Assembly (NCBI RefSeq): GCF_022836845.1
Contig: NZ_JAJNNZ010000002.1
Span: forward strand, 398,695 to 462,694
Reading direction: 5' to 3'
Source: Vibrio gelatinilyticus
GTDB lineage: Bacteria; Pseudomonadota; Gammaproteobacteria; Enterobacterales; Vibrionaceae
Length of the DNA stretch: 64,000 nt
Position numbers and translations under genes: made by a program. The stretch's first letter is position 1; every line of letters starts with the position of its first letter. Shown here piece by piece: positions 40,111 to 50,862 of this stretch. The notes below the pieces were generated by a model. That model did no database searches. It was not told the DNA's origin and saw only the letters and a list, made by a program, of their open reading frames with translations.

Positions 40111-42906
40111 ATGACAAGATACGGCCTTCGCGCTCGCGTAATTACTCTGACTCTTGCACCGACCCTTATTATCGGTCTACTGCTCAGTGCGCTATTTTCT
40201 TTTAACCGCTATCACGATCTTGAGTCTCAAGTTCTCAATGCGGGTTCTAGTATTATAGAGCCCCTCGCGATTGCCAGTGAACAAGGGCTGATAAATCAAA
40301 GCAGAGAGTCCGTTCGCCGGCTAATTAGTTACGCCCATCGCAAGCATTCCAAATTTGTTCGCAGTATTGCGGTATTTGATGATTCTCATGAGCTGTTCGT
40401 CACATCGAACTTCCACCCCAACTTCGATGTATTGACCTTCTCCAAAGACGAGCCTATCCCACCACTGGGATCATCGGAGTTTCATGACAACACCCTAATT
40501 TTAAGGGCGCCTATTTTGGCGGAGAGTCAACTAATTTCGGATACACGTGAAATCACCTCGACCAGCCAGATTCTAGGCTATATCGCGATTGAGCTCGATT
40601 TATCCTCGCTGCGCCTTCAGCAATATCAAGAGATCTTCTCTGCCATTCTGGTCTTGGTTCTTGGTTTGCTGCTGTCGAGTGTCTTTGCTTACCGATTAAT
40701 GTACGACGTTACACGTCCGATATCCCATATGAGAAATATGGTTGCACGAATACGCCGAGGGCATCTAGATGTGCGAATAGAAGGTCGCATGCACGGCGAA
40801 CTTGATTCATTGAAAAACGGTATCAACGCCATGGCGATTTCACTGTCTGAGTATCATGTTGAAATGCAGCACAGTATCGATCAGGCCACCTCGGACTTGA
40901 GAGAGACCTTGGAACAGTTAGAAATTCAAAACGTCGAACTCGACATCGCGAAAAAGCGCGCGCAAGAAGCGGCTCGCGTAAAGTCCGAATTCCTGGCCAA
41001 TATGTCTCATGAGCTTAGAACCCCGTTAAATGGCGTGATCGGTTTTACCCGTCAAATGTTGAAAACGCAATTGACCAACAGCCAAACAGATTACCTTCAA
41101 ACCATCGAAAAATCGGCAAACAACCTACTGACCATCATCAATGACATTCTTGATTTTTCTAAGTTAGAAGCTGGCAAACTGGCACTTGAGAACATTCCGT
41201 TCGAGTTCCAGGATAGTTTAGAAGAAGTACTGACCCTACAAGCCACCAGTGCGCATGAGAAAGGGTTAGAACTCACGTTAAAAATCGACCCAAAAATACC
41301 GAATGGGCTGGTTGGCGATCCACTGCGCATACAACAAATCCTCACCAACCTTGTCGGTAACTCAATCAAATTTACCGAGCGTGGCAACATTGATATCAGT
41401 GTTGAGCTAAGAGCGCACAAAGAAGATAAGGTCGAGCTGCAATTTTTAGTCAGAGATTCCGGGATCGGTATTTCAGAGCGCCAGCAAGCTCAACTGTTCC
41501 AAGCCTTCACCCAAGCTGATGCAAGCATTTCACGCCGTTATGGCGGTACCGGGCTGGGCTTGGTCATCACCCAGAAACTGGTTGGGCAAATGGGGGGTGA
41601 GATCAGCTTATCGAGCCGCTTGCACCAAGGCTCTACATTCTGGTTTACCATTAAGCTGCATTCCACTGAAATTCCGATGTTGGATACCGTCGACCCACAG
41701 GTTATTCAGAATAAGCAACTGCTGCTTATCGAGCCTAATATGCAGGCAGCTTCTGTTGCACAGAGTATGCTCACTAATGAAGGCGTTTCGGTCACCTATC
41801 GCTCTTCATTACCGGACGAATTAACCCCATACGATTACGTGATGCTGTGCTTACCCGTTAATGAAGATGTGCCCGTACAGCTCATCGAAAAATGGATTGA
41901 GCGAGCTCAAAGCGCCAGCTCGAATATCATCGTGGCAACGTCCAGTATTCAGTTACCTCTATCGGATTATTTGATGAAGCACTACGACGTACAATGTTTG
42001 GGTAAGCCATTGTCGCGTAAGCGTCTGCTGCAAGCGCTTGTCGATAAGCAGCCCCCTCTACTGCCTGATGCGCAAGTTCATGTTGATAAAGACAAGCGCC
42101 CTCTTACCGTAATGGCAGTAGATGATAACCCTGCGAACTTAAAGCTGATCAGCGCCCTACTTAGTGAGCGAGTCGACAACGTCGATAGTTGTAAAAATGG
42201 TCAAAGTGCTGTAGATCTCGCGGCATCAAAAGCGTTCGATATCATTTTTATGGACATTCAAATGCCGCATATGGATGGTGTAACAGCTTGCCGATTAATT
42301 AAAGAGAACGACTGCAATCTCAACACGCCCGTCGTTGCCGTGACTGCCCATGCAATGTCAGGTGAACGAGATCGTCTATTGGCTGCCGGAATGGATGACT
42401 ACCTGACCAAGCCGATTGACGAGCAAGTGCTCGAACAGGTGCTTCACAAGTGGGTACCCGAAACGCAGCACGAACTGGCCTTGTCGGCAGCGAAGCTTGT
42501 CAGCCAATCCAGTGTGGAACCTTCATCTCAGCCAGCGACCGAAGCTTCTGCGGAAAAACGGGTTATAGATTGGGATTTGGCCTTAAAGCAAGCGGCAAAT
42601 AAAGAAGATCTCGCCATCGAGATGCTGCAGATGCTGGTCGACTTTATTCCAGAAGTCGCTCAGTTAACGGAGCAGGTATTAGATCACAATTACGATGATA
42701 TCGAACAAGTCATACACGTCGTCCACAAGCTCCACGGTAGCTGTTCGTACGGTGGTGTGCCACAGCTCAAAGCCGTGTGTGCTGCCATCGAAAAAGCACT
42801 TCGTGCTGGTGAAACACTTGAAGATATTGAGCCTGAACTGTTTGAGCTTCAAGATGAAATGGACAAGGTGATTGATAGCGCGAAGCTTTACCTGACCAAA
42901 GCATAA
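40111..42906 (+). CDS. barA: Hybrid sensor kinase BarA (VarS in Vibrio)
   Basis: 931 residues from the ATG at 40111 (MTRYGLRARV, the standard BarA start). Upstream in-frame ATGs near 40069 lack a ribosome-binding site. Two transmembrane segments bracket a periplasmic sensor. A HAMP domain follows, then a histidine kinase domain with H300 in MSHELRTPLNG, an ATPase domain with GGTGLGLVIT, a receiver domain with D715 in FMDIQMPH, and a C-terminal Hpt domain with H872 in VHKLHGSC. This full phosphorelay feeds UvrY/VarA and hence the CsrB-type RNAs that titrate CsrA. CsrD, which controls decay of these RNAs, is in the same window. Confidence 0.95.
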   Translation: MTRYGLRARVITLTLAPTLIIGLLLSALFSFNRYHDLESQVLNAGSSIIEPLAIASEQGLINQSRESVRRLISYAHRKHSKFVRSIAVFDDSHELFVTSNFHPNFDVLTFSKDEPIPPLGSSEFHDNTLILRAPILAESQLISDTREITSTSQILGYIAIELDLSSLRLQQYQEIFSAILVLVLGLLLSSVFAYRLMYDVTRPISHMRNMVARIRRGHLDVRIEGRMHGELDSLKNGINAMAISLSEYHVEMQHSIDQATSDLRETLEQLEIQNVELDIAKKRAQEAARVKSEFLANMSHELRTPLNGVIGFTRQMLKTQLTNSQTDYLQTIEKSANNLLTIINDILDFSKLEAGKLALENIPFEFQDSLEEVLTLQATSAHEKGLELTLKIDPKIPNGLVGDPLRIQQILTNLVGNSIKFTERGNIDISVELRAHKEDKVELQFLVRDSGIGISERQQAQLFQAFTQADASISRRYGGTGLGLVITQKLVGQMGGEISLSSRLHQGSTFWFTIKLHSTEIPMLDTVDPQVIQNKQLLLIEPNMQAASVAQSMLTNEGVSVTYRSSLPDELTPYDYVMLCLPVNEDVPVQLIEKWIERAQSASSNIIVATSSIQLPLSDYLMKHYDVQCLGKPLSRKRLLQALVDKQPPLLPDAQVHVDKDKRPLTVMAVDDNPANLKLISALLSERVDNVDSCKNGQSAVDLAASKAFDIIFMDIQMPHMDGVTACRLIKENDCNLNTPVVAVTAHAMSGERDRLLAAGMDDYLTKPIDEQVLEQVLHKWVPETQHELALSAAKLVSQSSVEPSSQPATEASAEKRVIDWDLALKQAANKEDLAIEMLQMLVDFIPEVAQLTEQVLDHNYDDIEQVIHVVHKLHGSCSYGGVPQLKAVCAAIEKALRAGETLEDIEPELFELQDEMDKVIDSAKLYLTKA

Positions 42907-42917
42907 ACAACACGCGT

Positions 42918-42948
42918 AAAAAAATAGGCGAGCTATGCTCGCCTATTT
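42918..42948. terminator. Terminator between barA and acpS
   Basis: A perfect 12-bp stem, 42922-42933 with 42937-42948 (AAATAGGCGAGC and GCTCGCCTATTT), with a 3-base loop lies between convergent genes. On the minus strand the stem runs into a 7-T tract, making it strongest for the acpS operon end; the plus side is T-poorer. Confidence 0.9.
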
Positions 42949-42964
42949 ACGGTCTGATGCAGTG

Positions 42965-43348
42965 TTAGCGGCCTTCTAGAATAACCGTCGCAACCGCATA
43001 ATGTCGTTCATCAGAAATGGTTAAGTGAATGGCAACAACGCCCATTGCTTCGGCAATTTGTTGCGCTTTATTTTCGAGACTAAGTACTGGCTTGCCCTGT
43101 TCATTATTGCTGACCACAAAATCATGAAAAGTGACACCTTGAGCTATACCTGTCCCCAACGCTTTTGAGGCTGCTTCTTTCGCGGCAAAACGCTTGGCCA
43201 AAAAACGCCCTTGTTGTTTAAGTGAAAGGTAGTGTTGCAATTCGCTATCAGCCAAAATCCGTTTAGCGAATGCCTCACCAGAGCGTGCGAGTGCTTTCTC
43301 TATGCGCTCTATCTCCGCAATGTCTGTACCTAACCCTAAAATTGCCAT
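42965..43348 (-). CDS. acpS: Holo-[acyl-carrier-protein] synthase
   Basis: 127 residues. It has the Mg-binding aspartate in [13 protein letters not shown] and the glutamate in [15 protein letters not shown]. AcpS transfers 4'-phosphopantetheine from CoA to ACP, activating fatty acid synthesis. It is the last gene of the lepA-lepB-rnc-era-recO-pdxJ-acpS series, 20 bases after pdxJ. Confidence 0.97.
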   Translation of the reverse strand: MAILGLGTDIAEIERIEKALARSGEAFAKRILADSELQHYLSLKQQGRFLAKRFAAKEAASKALGTGIAQGVTFHDFVVSNNEQGKPVLSLENKAQQIAEAMGVVAIHLTISDERHYAVATVILEGR

Positions 43349-43368
43349 ACTGCCCGTTTCCCGATCAA

Positions 43369-44100
43369 TTAACGTCTTGCCGCTTCCATCACTGCTTTCA
43401 TATCAGAAACCGCTTTAGATAAGCCGTCAAACACTGCTCGTCCAATGATTGCGTGACCAATGTTAAGCTCATAGATCTCTGGCAGAGCGGCTATAGCGGC
43501 AACGTTGTGGTACGTTAAACCATGGCCAGCATTCACTGTAATACCTTGGTCAGCAGCGTAACTTGCACCTGCAGCAATCTTTTTCAATTCATCTTGCTGA
43601 TCTTCTTCTGTTTCAGCATCGGCATAATGGCCGGTGTGAAGCTCAATAAAAGGGGCGCCACACGCTTTCGCAGCATCGATTTGCTCACGGTCTGCATCAA
43701 TGAATAGAGATACTTTGATTCCCGCATCAGTCAGCTTTTGGGTGGCCGTTTTCACTTTCTCAAGCTGACCTTTAACATCTAAGCCACCTTCTGTTGTCAG
43801 CTCTTCACGCTTTTCTGGCACTAAACAGACGAACTCAGGCTTGGTTTTAAGCGCGATAGCGATCATCTCTTCGGTCACGGCCATCTCTAAGTTCATACGT
43901 GTTTGAAGTGTTTCTTTTAGAATACGAACATCTCTGTCTACAATATGGCGACGATCTTCACGTAGATGGATCGTAATACCGTCCGCACCTGCGCGCTCTG
44001 CGATTTCAGCGGCATGCACAGGGTCTGGGTATTTGGTTCCACGTGCATTGCGTAGGGTGGCGATATGATCAATATTGATACCGAGTAAGATTGAACTCAT
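43369..44100 (-). CDS. pdxJ: Pyridoxine 5'-phosphate synthase
   Basis: 243 residues in a TIM barrel. The N-terminal [16 protein letters not shown], the loop with [12 protein letters not shown], and the C-terminal [11 protein letters not shown] are all characteristic. PdxJ condenses 1-deoxyxylulose 5-phosphate with 3-amino-2-oxopropyl phosphate, the last step of DXP-dependent vitamin B6 synthesis. It follows recO by 16 bases. Confidence 0.97.
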   Translation of the reverse strand: MSSILLGINIDHIATLRNARGTKYPDPVHAAEIAERAGADGITIHLREDRRHIVDRDVRILKETLQTRMNLEMAVTEEMIAIALKTKPEFVCLVPEKREELTTEGGLDVKGQLEKVKTATQKLTDAGIKVSLFIDADREQIDAAKACGAPFIELHTGHYADAETEEDQQDELKKIAAGASYAADQGITVNAGHGLTYHNVAAIAALPEIYELNIGHAIIGRAVFDGLSKAVSDMKAVMEAARR

Positions 44101-44116
44101 GTTTTGTACTCCATAT

Positions 44117-44821
44117 TCAGAGCTGCTTAGGTCTCGTTATGAACAGCTCTCGGCTTTTTAATGGTTTGCCGCCAAGATACGGCTTTAACGCTATGCGTGT
44201 AAAGCGTTTTGCAGCATGTAATTGAGATTTCGTGATAAACCGACGTTCACTGATGGCAATGAGTTCTTCACCACGGAAAGTAAGGTTGTCGATCCTGACA
44301 CTGGCGATGAAACCTTTTTGCTCTCGATACCGGTAGGTCATAGAAGGTTCGATCGGCTCTCCACTGCCCGCACAGTGTAAGAAATCCACGCCATATCCCA
44401 TTGCCGACAATACGGCTAACTCGAAGCGCCTTAGTGCCGGTTCAGGATTGGTGTTATGGGCTAACTCGGTGAGCGATTGTAAGTAGTCATGGAACAATGC
44501 TGGGTGAGGAATTTCTGAAGCCAGAACACGGCTGACAAGTTCATTGACGTACATCGCCGAGTAAAGGTTTATCCCTATAAGAGGAAGCCCTAAGCTGATG
44601 GGTTCAGCCTGACGCAAGGTTTTCATTGATCCAGAGCCGGACCATTTAAGTAACAATGGGGTGAATGGCTGAAGCGCTCCTTTTAGATTGGAGCGCTTGC
44701 TTCTCGCGCCTTTCGATAATAGCGTGACGCGACCGTACTCCTCGCTAAAAACATCAAGGATTAAACTGGTCTCACTGTAGGGTCTGCGGTGCAGAACAAA
44801 ACAACGTTGCAATCCATCCAT
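44117..44821 (-). CDS. recO: DNA repair protein RecO
   Basis: 234 residues (E. coli 242). The N-terminal OB fold reads [20 protein letters not shown] and continues with [13 protein letters not shown]. The helical C-terminal half carries [18 protein letters not shown]. RecO loads RecA onto SSB-coated DNA with RecR, docking on the SSB tail. The E. coli order rnc-era-recO-pdxJ-acpS is preserved. Confidence 0.95.
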   Translation of the reverse strand: MDGLQRCFVLHRRPYSETSLILDVFSEEYGRVTLLSKGARSKRSNLKGALQPFTPLLLKWSGSGSMKTLRQAEPISLGLPLIGINLYSAMYVNELVSRVLASEIPHPALFHDYLQSLTELAHNTNPEPALRRFELAVLSAMGYGVDFLHCAGSGEPIEPSMTYRYREQKGFIASVRIDNLTFRGEELIAISERRFITKSQLHAAKRFTRIALKPYLGGKPLKSRELFITRPKQL

Positions 44822-44861
44822 ACGGTCTCTTTTGTCTCGCTCTCAGGCTAAGCCTTGGGGC

Positions 44862-45824
44862 TTATAAGTCGTCGATATAACCTAGAGAGCGTAACGCTCG
44901 CTCATCATCGGCCCAACCGGATTTCACTTTAACCCAGGTTTCTAGATACACCTTTCGCCCAAAAAGCTCTTCCATATCTAAACGAGCTTCCCGGCCAATC
45001 GTCTTCATTTTTTCGCCACCTTTGCCGATCACCATTTTTTTCTGGCCAGATCGTTCAACTAAGATAAGAGCGTTGATATGAAAACCATCGTTTTTCGGGT
45101 TGTAATCAAAGCGCTCTATCTCAACGGTGACGGAATACGGAAGTTCATCACCAGTGAATCGCATCAGCTTTTCACGCAAGATCTCAGACGCCATGAAACG
45201 CTGAGAACGATCTGTCACATATTCCTCTGGGAAATGGTGTGTCGCTTTAGGAAGATGTTCACGCACGTGTTTACGTAACGTATCAATATTCTTACCGTGT
45301 TTCGCAGAGATAGGCACAACATCGACAAACTCCATCTTCTGAGACAGTTCCATCATGTGCTGCATCACGTCAGTTTTATCCTGAACGTTATCCACCTTGT
45401 TAATACAAAGCACAACTGGGAATTCGGCTTTCTTCAGTTTGTTCAGCACCATTTCATCGTCTTTGGTCCAATGCGTACCATCGACTAAGAAGAACACCAA
45501 ATTAACATCGCTTAGCGAGCTGTTAGCGGCACGGTTCATCAAACGGTTAATCGCTCGCTTTTCTTCGATGTGAAGCCCTGGAGTATCGACGAAAATCGCT
45601 TGATAATCCCCTTCAGTGTCAACACCCATTATACGGTGACGAGTGGTTTGCGGCTTGCGCGAAGTAATCGAAATCTTCTGTCCCAAAATCTGGTTCAGGA
45701 GAGTCGATTTACCCACATTAGGGCGACCTACAATAGCAATAAAGCCACAGTGTTGGTTTTCTGGTGAGCTAGTTTCGCCATCTGAGGCAAAAAACGCGTC
45801 AATATCAAATTCGTTATCAGACAT
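44862..45824 (-). CDS. era: GTPase Era
   Basis: 320 residues with a short acidic N-terminal extension. The GTPase domain has G1 [10 protein letters not shown]3 DTPGLH and G4 NKVD. The C-terminal KH domain carries [13 protein letters not shown]. Era binds the 3' end of 16S rRNA and is needed for 30S assembly. It overlaps the rnc stop by 8 bases, so it is probably translationally coupled to RNase III. Confidence 0.98.
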   Translation of the reverse strand: MSDNEFDIDAFFASDGETSSPENQHCGFIAIVGRPNVGKSTLLNQILGQKISITSRKPQTTRHRIMGVDTEGDYQAIFVDTPGLHIEEKRAINRLMNRAANSSLSDVNLVFFLVDGTHWTKDDEMVLNKLKKAEFPVVLCINKVDNVQDKTDVMQHMMELSQKMEFVDVVPISAKHGKNIDTLRKHVREHLPKATHHFPEEYVTDRSQRFMASEILREKLMRFTGDELPYSVTVEIERFDYNPKNDGFHINALILVERSGQKKMVIGKGGEKMKTIGREARLDMEELFGRKVYLETWVKVKSGWADDERALRSLGYIDDL

Positions 45825-46494
45825 TTGTCAATTTCTCTAGTGCTATTTCCGCTGCCGCTTGTTCTGCCTTGCGACGGCTGGTACCTCGACCAATGACAGG
45901 CTTGTCCATGCCCGCTACTTCGCATGCAACCGTAAACTCTTGGTTGTGTGCTTCACCCTTAATAGTAGTCACTGTATAGACTGGTAGGGGTTTTCTTCGC
46001 CCTTGCAGGTATTCTTGTAAGCGCGTTTTCGGATCTTTTTGGGAAACGCCAGGCTCAATCGCCTCTAAGCGTGAGGCATACCAGCTCAATACCACTTTTC
46101 TTACGACTTCCACATCGCTGTCTAAGTATACCGAACCAATGATAGCTTCAACAGCATCAGCCAGAATCGAATCGCGACGGAATCCGCCACTTTTCAATTC
46201 ACCTGGACCTAATTTTAAGTAGTCTCCCAGCTCGAATTCACGCCCCAGCTCAGCCAAGGTATGCCCTCGTACTAGCGTGGCTCGCATTCGACTCATATCA
46301 CCCTCGTTGATGCTTGGAAAGCGATGGTAGAGATCGTCAGCAATAACAAAACTTAAAATTGAATCGCCCAGAAACTCAAGACGCTCATTGTGTTTACCAT
46401 TGGCACTTCTGTGTGTCAGTGCCAAGTTCAATAGCTGGCTATCTTGAAATTGATAGCCAAGCTTTTTCTCTAGTTTTTCAATAGGAGAATTCAT
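45817..46494 (-). CDS. rnc: Ribonuclease III
   Basis: 225 residues from the ATG at 46494, which follows a GAAAGAGAG ribosome-binding site. A frame extending eight codons further (to 46518) would overlap lepB. The catalytic signature is [17 protein letters not shown], and a C-terminal double-stranded RNA-binding domain spans about 153-222. RNase III cuts structured RNA, matures rRNA and in E. coli limits its own operon by cutting its leader. It lies 10 bases after lepB. Confidence 0.97.
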   Translation of the reverse strand: MNSPIEKLEKKLGYQFQDSQLLNLALTHRSANGKHNERLEFLGDSILSFVIADDLYHRFPSINEGDMSRMRATLVRGHTLAELGREFELGDYLKLGPGELKSGGFRRDSILADAVEAIIGSVYLDSDVEVVRKVVLSWYASRLEAIEPGVSQKDPKTRLQEYLQGRRKPLPVYTVTTIKGEAHNQEFTVACEVAGMDKPVIGRGTSRRKAEQAAAEIALEKLTNV

Positions 46495-46504
46495 ACTCTC
46501 TCTT

Positions 46505-47401
46505 TCAGTCAATTCCACCGATGCGATTAAATCTCACACCCGTTGGTACCCATGCAGGCAATACACTGTCTGCACCACGTTCAAATTCAAAACTAATCCA
46601 GATGCCAACGGCCTTACCGACTAAGTTCGCCTCTGGAACAAATCCCCAATAACGGCTATCTGCACTGTTATCACGGTTATCGCCCATCACAAAGTACTGA
46701 CCTTGAGGCACTACCCACTCATTTACGCCAGGACGAGGCTGGTACGCATCAACGCGATCGCGTCGTAATGGATGAACAAGCACTTGATGCTCAACCGAGC
46801 CAAGTTTTTCGTTCATTTGGATAAGCGGGATCCCATTTTGCGCAAAAGGGCTTTCTTCAACATTAAACAGCTTAACGGGCTGACATGTGTTGCTGCCCTG
46901 CTGCTGAATACAAATGTCTTTGGTTGCGCTGTATTTCACGGTGTCACCAGGCAAGCCTACGACGCGTTTAATGTAGTCGATATTAGGTTGTGGCGGGTAC
47001 TTAAACACAGCAACATCACCACGTTCTGGCTTACCTGTTTCAAGCATCTGTGTGCGCCATACAGGATCTTTCAGACCATAGGCGTACTTCTCTACTAGGA
47101 TGAAATCACCCACCAGCAAAGTAGGCATCATCGAGCCTGACGGGATCTGAAATGGTTCGTAAATAAACGATCTCAGGACTAATACAAACGCAATTACTGG
47201 GAAAATAGACACGCTGTTTTCAACAAACCAAGACGGCGCTACCGCTTTTTGTGCAGTGTGTTCATCAAGTTGATTTGCCTGTTCATGAATCGCAGCCAGT
47301 TTTTGCTGACGTTGCTTTCTCAATACCAGTTTGTCCAAAACCCATACCACACCCGTGACCAATGTAACGATGACAAGTATGAGTGAGAATGTATTAGCCA
47401 T
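46505..47401 (-). CDS. lepB: Signal peptidase I
   Basis: 298 residues. Two N-terminal transmembrane segments lie at about 4-24 and 64-80. The Ser-Lys dyad is S90 ([10 protein letters not shown]) and K145 ([12 protein letters not shown]). The C-terminal box [23 protein letters not shown] is conserved (shown here as [14 protein letters not shown]). LepB removes signal peptides from Sec and Tat substrates on the periplasmic side, which includes RseB of this window. It follows lepA by 97 bases containing a hairpin. Confidence 0.97.
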   Translation of the reverse strand: MANTFSLILVIVTLVTGVVWVLDKLVLRKQRQQKLAAIHEQANQLDEHTAQKAVAPSWFVENSVSIFPVIAFVLVLRSFIYEPFQIPSGSMMPTLLVGDFILVEKYAYGLKDPVWRTQMLETGKPERGDVAVFKYPPQPNIDYIKRVVGLPGDTVKYSATKDICIQQQGSNTCQPVKLFNVEESPFAQNGIPLIQMNEKLGSVEHQVLVHPLRRDRVDAYQPRPGVNEWVVPQGQYFVMGDNRDNSADSRYWGFVPEANLVGKAVGIWISFEFERGADSVLPAWVPTGVRFNRIGGID

Positions 47402-47438
47402 TCAATTCCCTTAAATTTTGCGTCTTTAAAAATAATGA

Positions 47439-47469
47439 AAGTGAAAGAGCTACCAGAGCTCTTTCACTT
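47439..47469. repeat. 13-bp inverted repeat between lepA and lepB
   Basis: Positions 47439-47451 (AAGTGAAAGAGCT) pair perfectly with 47457-47469 around a 5-base loop, 30 bases past the lepA stop. The minus strand then reads TTCATTATTTTT, a broken T-run. This makes it a probable leaky terminator or a stabilising 3' end of lepA mRNA. Confidence 0.75.
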
Positions 47470-47498
47470 CTACTTTTTATTGGCAATAGATCGAGTTA

Positions 47499-49292
47499 TT
47501 AATCTTTGCCAACGTGAAGAATCGCAAGGAACGCTTCTTGAGGCAGTTCAACGTTACCGATCTGCTTCATACGCTTCTTACCTTCTTTCTGTTTTTTCAA
47601 CAGCTTCTTCTTACGACTCACGTCACCGCCGTAACACTTCGCAATTACGTTTTTACGCAGTTGTTTTACGGTAGAGCGAGCAATGATGTGGTTACCGATT
47701 GCTGCTTGAATCGCGATATCAAACATTTGGCGAGGGATAAACTCCTTCATTTTCTCAACAAGCAGACGACCACGGCTTTGCGCTTGATCTTTATGAGTAA
47801 TGATTGCCAATGCATCAACCGTATCACCGTTAAGCAATACATCGACACGAACCATGTTTGATGCTTCAAAGCGCTGGAAGTTATAATCCAGTGACGCATA
47901 ACCACGAGACGTTGACTTCAGACGATCGAAGAAGTCGAGAACAACCTCTGCCATAGGAATGTCGTAAGTCACGGCGACTTGGTTACCGTGATACACCATA
48001 TCAACCTGCATGCCACGCTTTTCGACACACAAAGTAATAACGTTACCTAGGTAGTCTGAAGGGACTAAGATATTACAACGTGCGATTGGTTCACGCATTT
48101 CTTCAATATCGTTAGTCGCTGGTAGCTTAGCCGGGCTATCAACATACAACACAGTGCCGTCTGTCTTTTCAACTTCGTACACTACTGTTGGTGCCGTAGT
48201 GATCAGATCGAGATCATATTCACGCTCTAAACGCTCTTGAATGATCTCCATGTGCAGCATGCCCAAGAAGCCACAACGGAAACCAAAACCTAATGCTGCA
48301 GAACTTTCTGGTTCATAGAATAGAGAGGCATCATTAAGGCTGAGTTTACCTAGAGCATCACGGAAGTTTTCATAATCATCAGATGATACAGGGAAAAGAC
48401 CAGCATAAACCTGAGGCTTCACCTTTTGGAAGCCGGGTAGCGCAGTTTCGCTGCCGTGTTTTGCCGTTGTTAGCGTATCACCAACAGGTGCACCCAAGAT
48501 GTCTTTAATTCCACAAACTACCCAGCCTACTTCGCCAGTATTCAGTTCTTTCGTGTCAATCTGTTTTGGTGTAAAGATACCAAGGCGGTCGACACCCCAT
48601 ACCTGACCAGTACTCATCACTTTGATTTTGTCGTTTTTCTTTAATACGCCATTTTTAATGCGCACTAACGACACGACGCCAAGGTAGTTATCAAACCAAG
48701 AGTCAATAATCAAAGCTTGCAAAGGTGCTTCCGGATCACCTTCCGGTGCCGGGATTGCGGCAACAATCTCTTCTAGAACCTCGTCGACACCCACACCAGT
48801 TTTGGCTGAGCAGCGCACGGCTTCCATAGCATCGATACCAACTATCTCTTCAATCTCTTCAGCCACGCGCTCTGGTTCTGCGGCTGGAAGATCAATTTTG
48901 TTTAGAATAGGAACAACTTCCAATTCCATTTCAATGGCAGTGTAACAGTTGGCAAGAGTCTGAGCCTCTACCCCCTGACCAGCATCGACAACAAGCAGTG
49001 CGCCTTCACAGGCAGCTAGAGAACGAGACACTTCGTATGAGAAGTCTACGTGTCCTGGTGTATCGATAAAGTTTAGCTGATACGTTTCGCCATCTTTGGC
49101 TTTGTAGTCGAGCGTTACACTTTGTGCTTTGATGGTGATACCGCGCTCACGCTCTAGATCCATAGAATCGAGAACTTGAGCTTCCATTTCACGATCACTC
49201 AATCCACCACAAACTTGGATTAAACGATCTGAAAGTGTCGACTTACCGTGGTCGATATGGGCAATTATCGAAAAGTTGCGAATGTGCTTCAT
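47499..49292 (-). CDS. lepA: Elongation factor 4 (LepA)
   Basis: 597 residues. The GTPase domain has G1 [15 protein letters not shown]2 [12 protein letters not shown]3 DTPGHVDF and G4 NKIDLP. EF-G-like domains II, III and V follow, then the LepA-specific C-terminal domain rich in basic residues ([20 protein letters not shown]). EF4 acts on the ribosome, affecting back-translocation and 30S biogenesis. It lies 113 bases from rseC, and lepA-lepB follows as in E. coli. Confidence 0.98.
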   Translation of the reverse strand: MKHIRNFSIIAHIDHGKSTLSDRLIQVCGGLSDREMEAQVLDSMDLERERGITIKAQSVTLDYKAKDGETYQLNFIDTPGHVDFSYEVSRSLAACEGALLVVDAGQGVEAQTLANCYTAIEMELEVVPILNKIDLPAAEPERVAEEIEEIVGIDAMEAVRCSAKTGVGVDEVLEEIVAAIPAPEGDPEAPLQALIIDSWFDNYLGVVSLVRIKNGVLKKNDKIKVMSTGQVWGVDRLGIFTPKQIDTKELNTGEVGWVVCGIKDILGAPVGDTLTTAKHGSETALPGFQKVKPQVYAGLFPVSSDDYENFRDALGKLSLNDASLFYEPESSAALGFGFRCGFLGMLHMEIIQERLEREYDLDLITTAPTVVYEVEKTDGTVLYVDSPAKLPATNDIEEMREPIARCNILVPSDYLGNVITLCVEKRGMQVDMVYHGNQVAVTYDIPMAEVVLDFFDRLKSTSRGYASLDYNFQRFEASNMVRVDVLLNGDTVDALAIITHKDQAQSRGRLLVEKMKEFIPRQMFDIAIQAAIGNHIIARSTVKQLRKNVIAKCYGGDVSRKKKLLKKQKEGKKRMKQIGNVELPQEAFLAILHVGKD

Positions 49293-49405
49293 AGGTTTGA
49301 TGTAGCTAAACTCTTAATCATTAAGGAAATAGAAACCACCAGTAAAACTGGCGTTTCATTCAAGTTGGCAGATTCTACCCAATTTCTGTACGGTTCGCAC
49401 CATTT

Positions 49406-49876
49406 TTAGGCGATCGCTTGTCCGAGGACTCTGAGTAAAATGACCTTTTGTGATGTTTTTCTCTCCAAGGGGCGCACGAGATAACGGGCTAACATGACTC
49501 CACAAAAAGCGAACAGTAACGCACTCAGTATAGTCACAGGTTCACCTGTTGCGAGCGATGCGTTCAATACAAACTGCCCAAAGAGCGCGCCAATGAAAAG
49601 AAATAAGATAGGAAGTAAATAAACCAGAGCAGCCGATTGCAATAATCGTTTCTCAGGAAAGCCGATTTCAACCACATCACCTGGTTGAACGGCTTTCTCT
49701 GTTTTAAGTTGCCAGGACAACTGTTTGTTGCCAAGCGCTTTACTGACAATACCGGTACCACAACTACTTTTAGACTGGCACGAGTTACAACTGGTCTGTT
49801 GCTCACAACTGAGCTCAACGCAGTAGCTTTGCCCTTCACGATAGACAGACGCTACCGTTGCCAGCGCCTTCATCAT
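49406..49876 (-). CDS. rseC: SoxR-reducing/sigma-E regulator RseC
   Basis: 156 residues (E. coli 159). The N-terminal cysteine cluster (CEQQTSCNSCQSKSSCG) and two central transmembrane helices (about 75-95 and 102-122) are intact. RseC in E. coli participates in the Rsx complex that reduces SoxR and has a mild effect on sigma E. It overlaps the rseB stop by 4 bases. It ends the rpoE-rseA-rseB-rseC operon. Confidence 0.95.
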   Translation of the reverse strand: MMKALATVASVYREGQSYCVELSCEQQTSCNSCQSKSSCGTGIVSKALGNKQLSWQLKTEKAVQPGDVVEIGFPEKRLLQSAALVYLLPILFLFIGALFGQFVLNASLATGEPVTILSALLFAFCGVMLARYLVRPLERKTSQKVILLRVLGQAIA

Positions 49877-50862
49877 TGAGGCGTATCCTCGCTTGGGGCG
49901 GGCTTCTCCGAGCTCATCGCATTTAGGCTAACGGATTGTGCAATACGTTTAGCTGTCGCGGGCGGAATATCACCGACAACCGAAATCTGCCGGTCTCCGA
50001 GAACGATACTGTGCACCGTTCTTCGCCCCTGACGAATCAGTTGACCACGTAAAGAGTTGTTGTCACTTTCTGACACATAGACGGAAAAGCTAAACAAACC
50101 GTCACTGAACATTTGGCTCTCAACCACATCTTCGCTATTGAACATTCGATAGCGATTCAAATCATTCGGCTTAAACCCTTCAGGGGTCCAACCCACTTGC
50201 CAATAGGTTTTTTCAATGTTGCCTTTTGGAAGCGAAAGTACAGCGGGCAATTCCACTTCATTCAACTTACCTAGCATAGAGGCTATTTGCTCATTGACGG
50301 TATACGAGATGACACGGTACTGCTCTAGAATCTCACCATCTCTGTCCAATAGATCTGCTCTTAGCGGTAGCTTGCTGATTTCATCCATCCAAAGGACGTA
50401 GGAATAGCGCAGGCCATCTTTAGGAACAATTCGAAACACCTGAGTTGCTGCGCCTGCTTCTCTTGCTCGTCCAACACGGACGTAATCGTAATACTGACTC
50501 AAATAGTCAATATCACCATTTAGCAAAGGAATAAGCGGAGCCACCATAGAGCCTGACTCAATAGTAAATGGCTCGACGCCAGGTTCAATGTAGCTCACTT
50601 CATTGCCACGTCGAATCACCTCACGAACAGGGCCGCTCAAATAGACCAAATGAGCAAACTGCTGCTGTTGATGGTTAGCATGACGGTACAAGAGCGGTTC
50701 TATACTGCTTTTCTTTATTAAGATATACGACAGTTCGTAATTTAACTGCTGACTGGCTTTACTCATTTGATGCAACAAAGCCTCCGCAGACTCTTGTTCT
50801 GCAAAGGCTTTGGTTCCAAATAAACTGAGCAGCAGTAGTGAACTGGTCAGAAATTTTTTCAT
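49873..50862 (-). CDS. rseB: Sigma-E regulatory protein RseB
   Basis: 329 residues with a clear Sec signal peptide (about 1-21, ending TKAFA). It has the LolA/LolB-like large domain and smaller C-terminal domain of RseB. Periplasmic RseB binds RseA and shields it from DegS; it is released when it senses mislocalised lipopolysaccharide. Both ends overlap neighbours by 4 bases, giving coupled translation with rseA and rseC. Confidence 0.96.
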   Translation of the reverse strand: MKKFLTSSLLLLSLFGTKAFAEQESAEALLHQMSKASQQLNYELSYILIKKSSIEPLLYRHANHQQQQFAHLVYLSGPVREVIRRGNEVSYIEPGVEPFTIESGSMVAPLIPLLNGDIDYLSQYYDYVRVGRAREAGAATQVFRIVPKDGLRYSYVLWMDEISKLPLRADLLDRDGEILEQYRVISYTVNEQIASMLGKLNEVELPAVLSLPKGNIEKTYWQVGWTPEGFKPNDLNRYRMFNSEDVVESQMFSDGLFSFSVYVSESDNNSLRGQLIRQGRRTVHSIVLGDRQISVVGDIPPATAKRIAQSVSLNAMSSEKPAPSEDTPQ

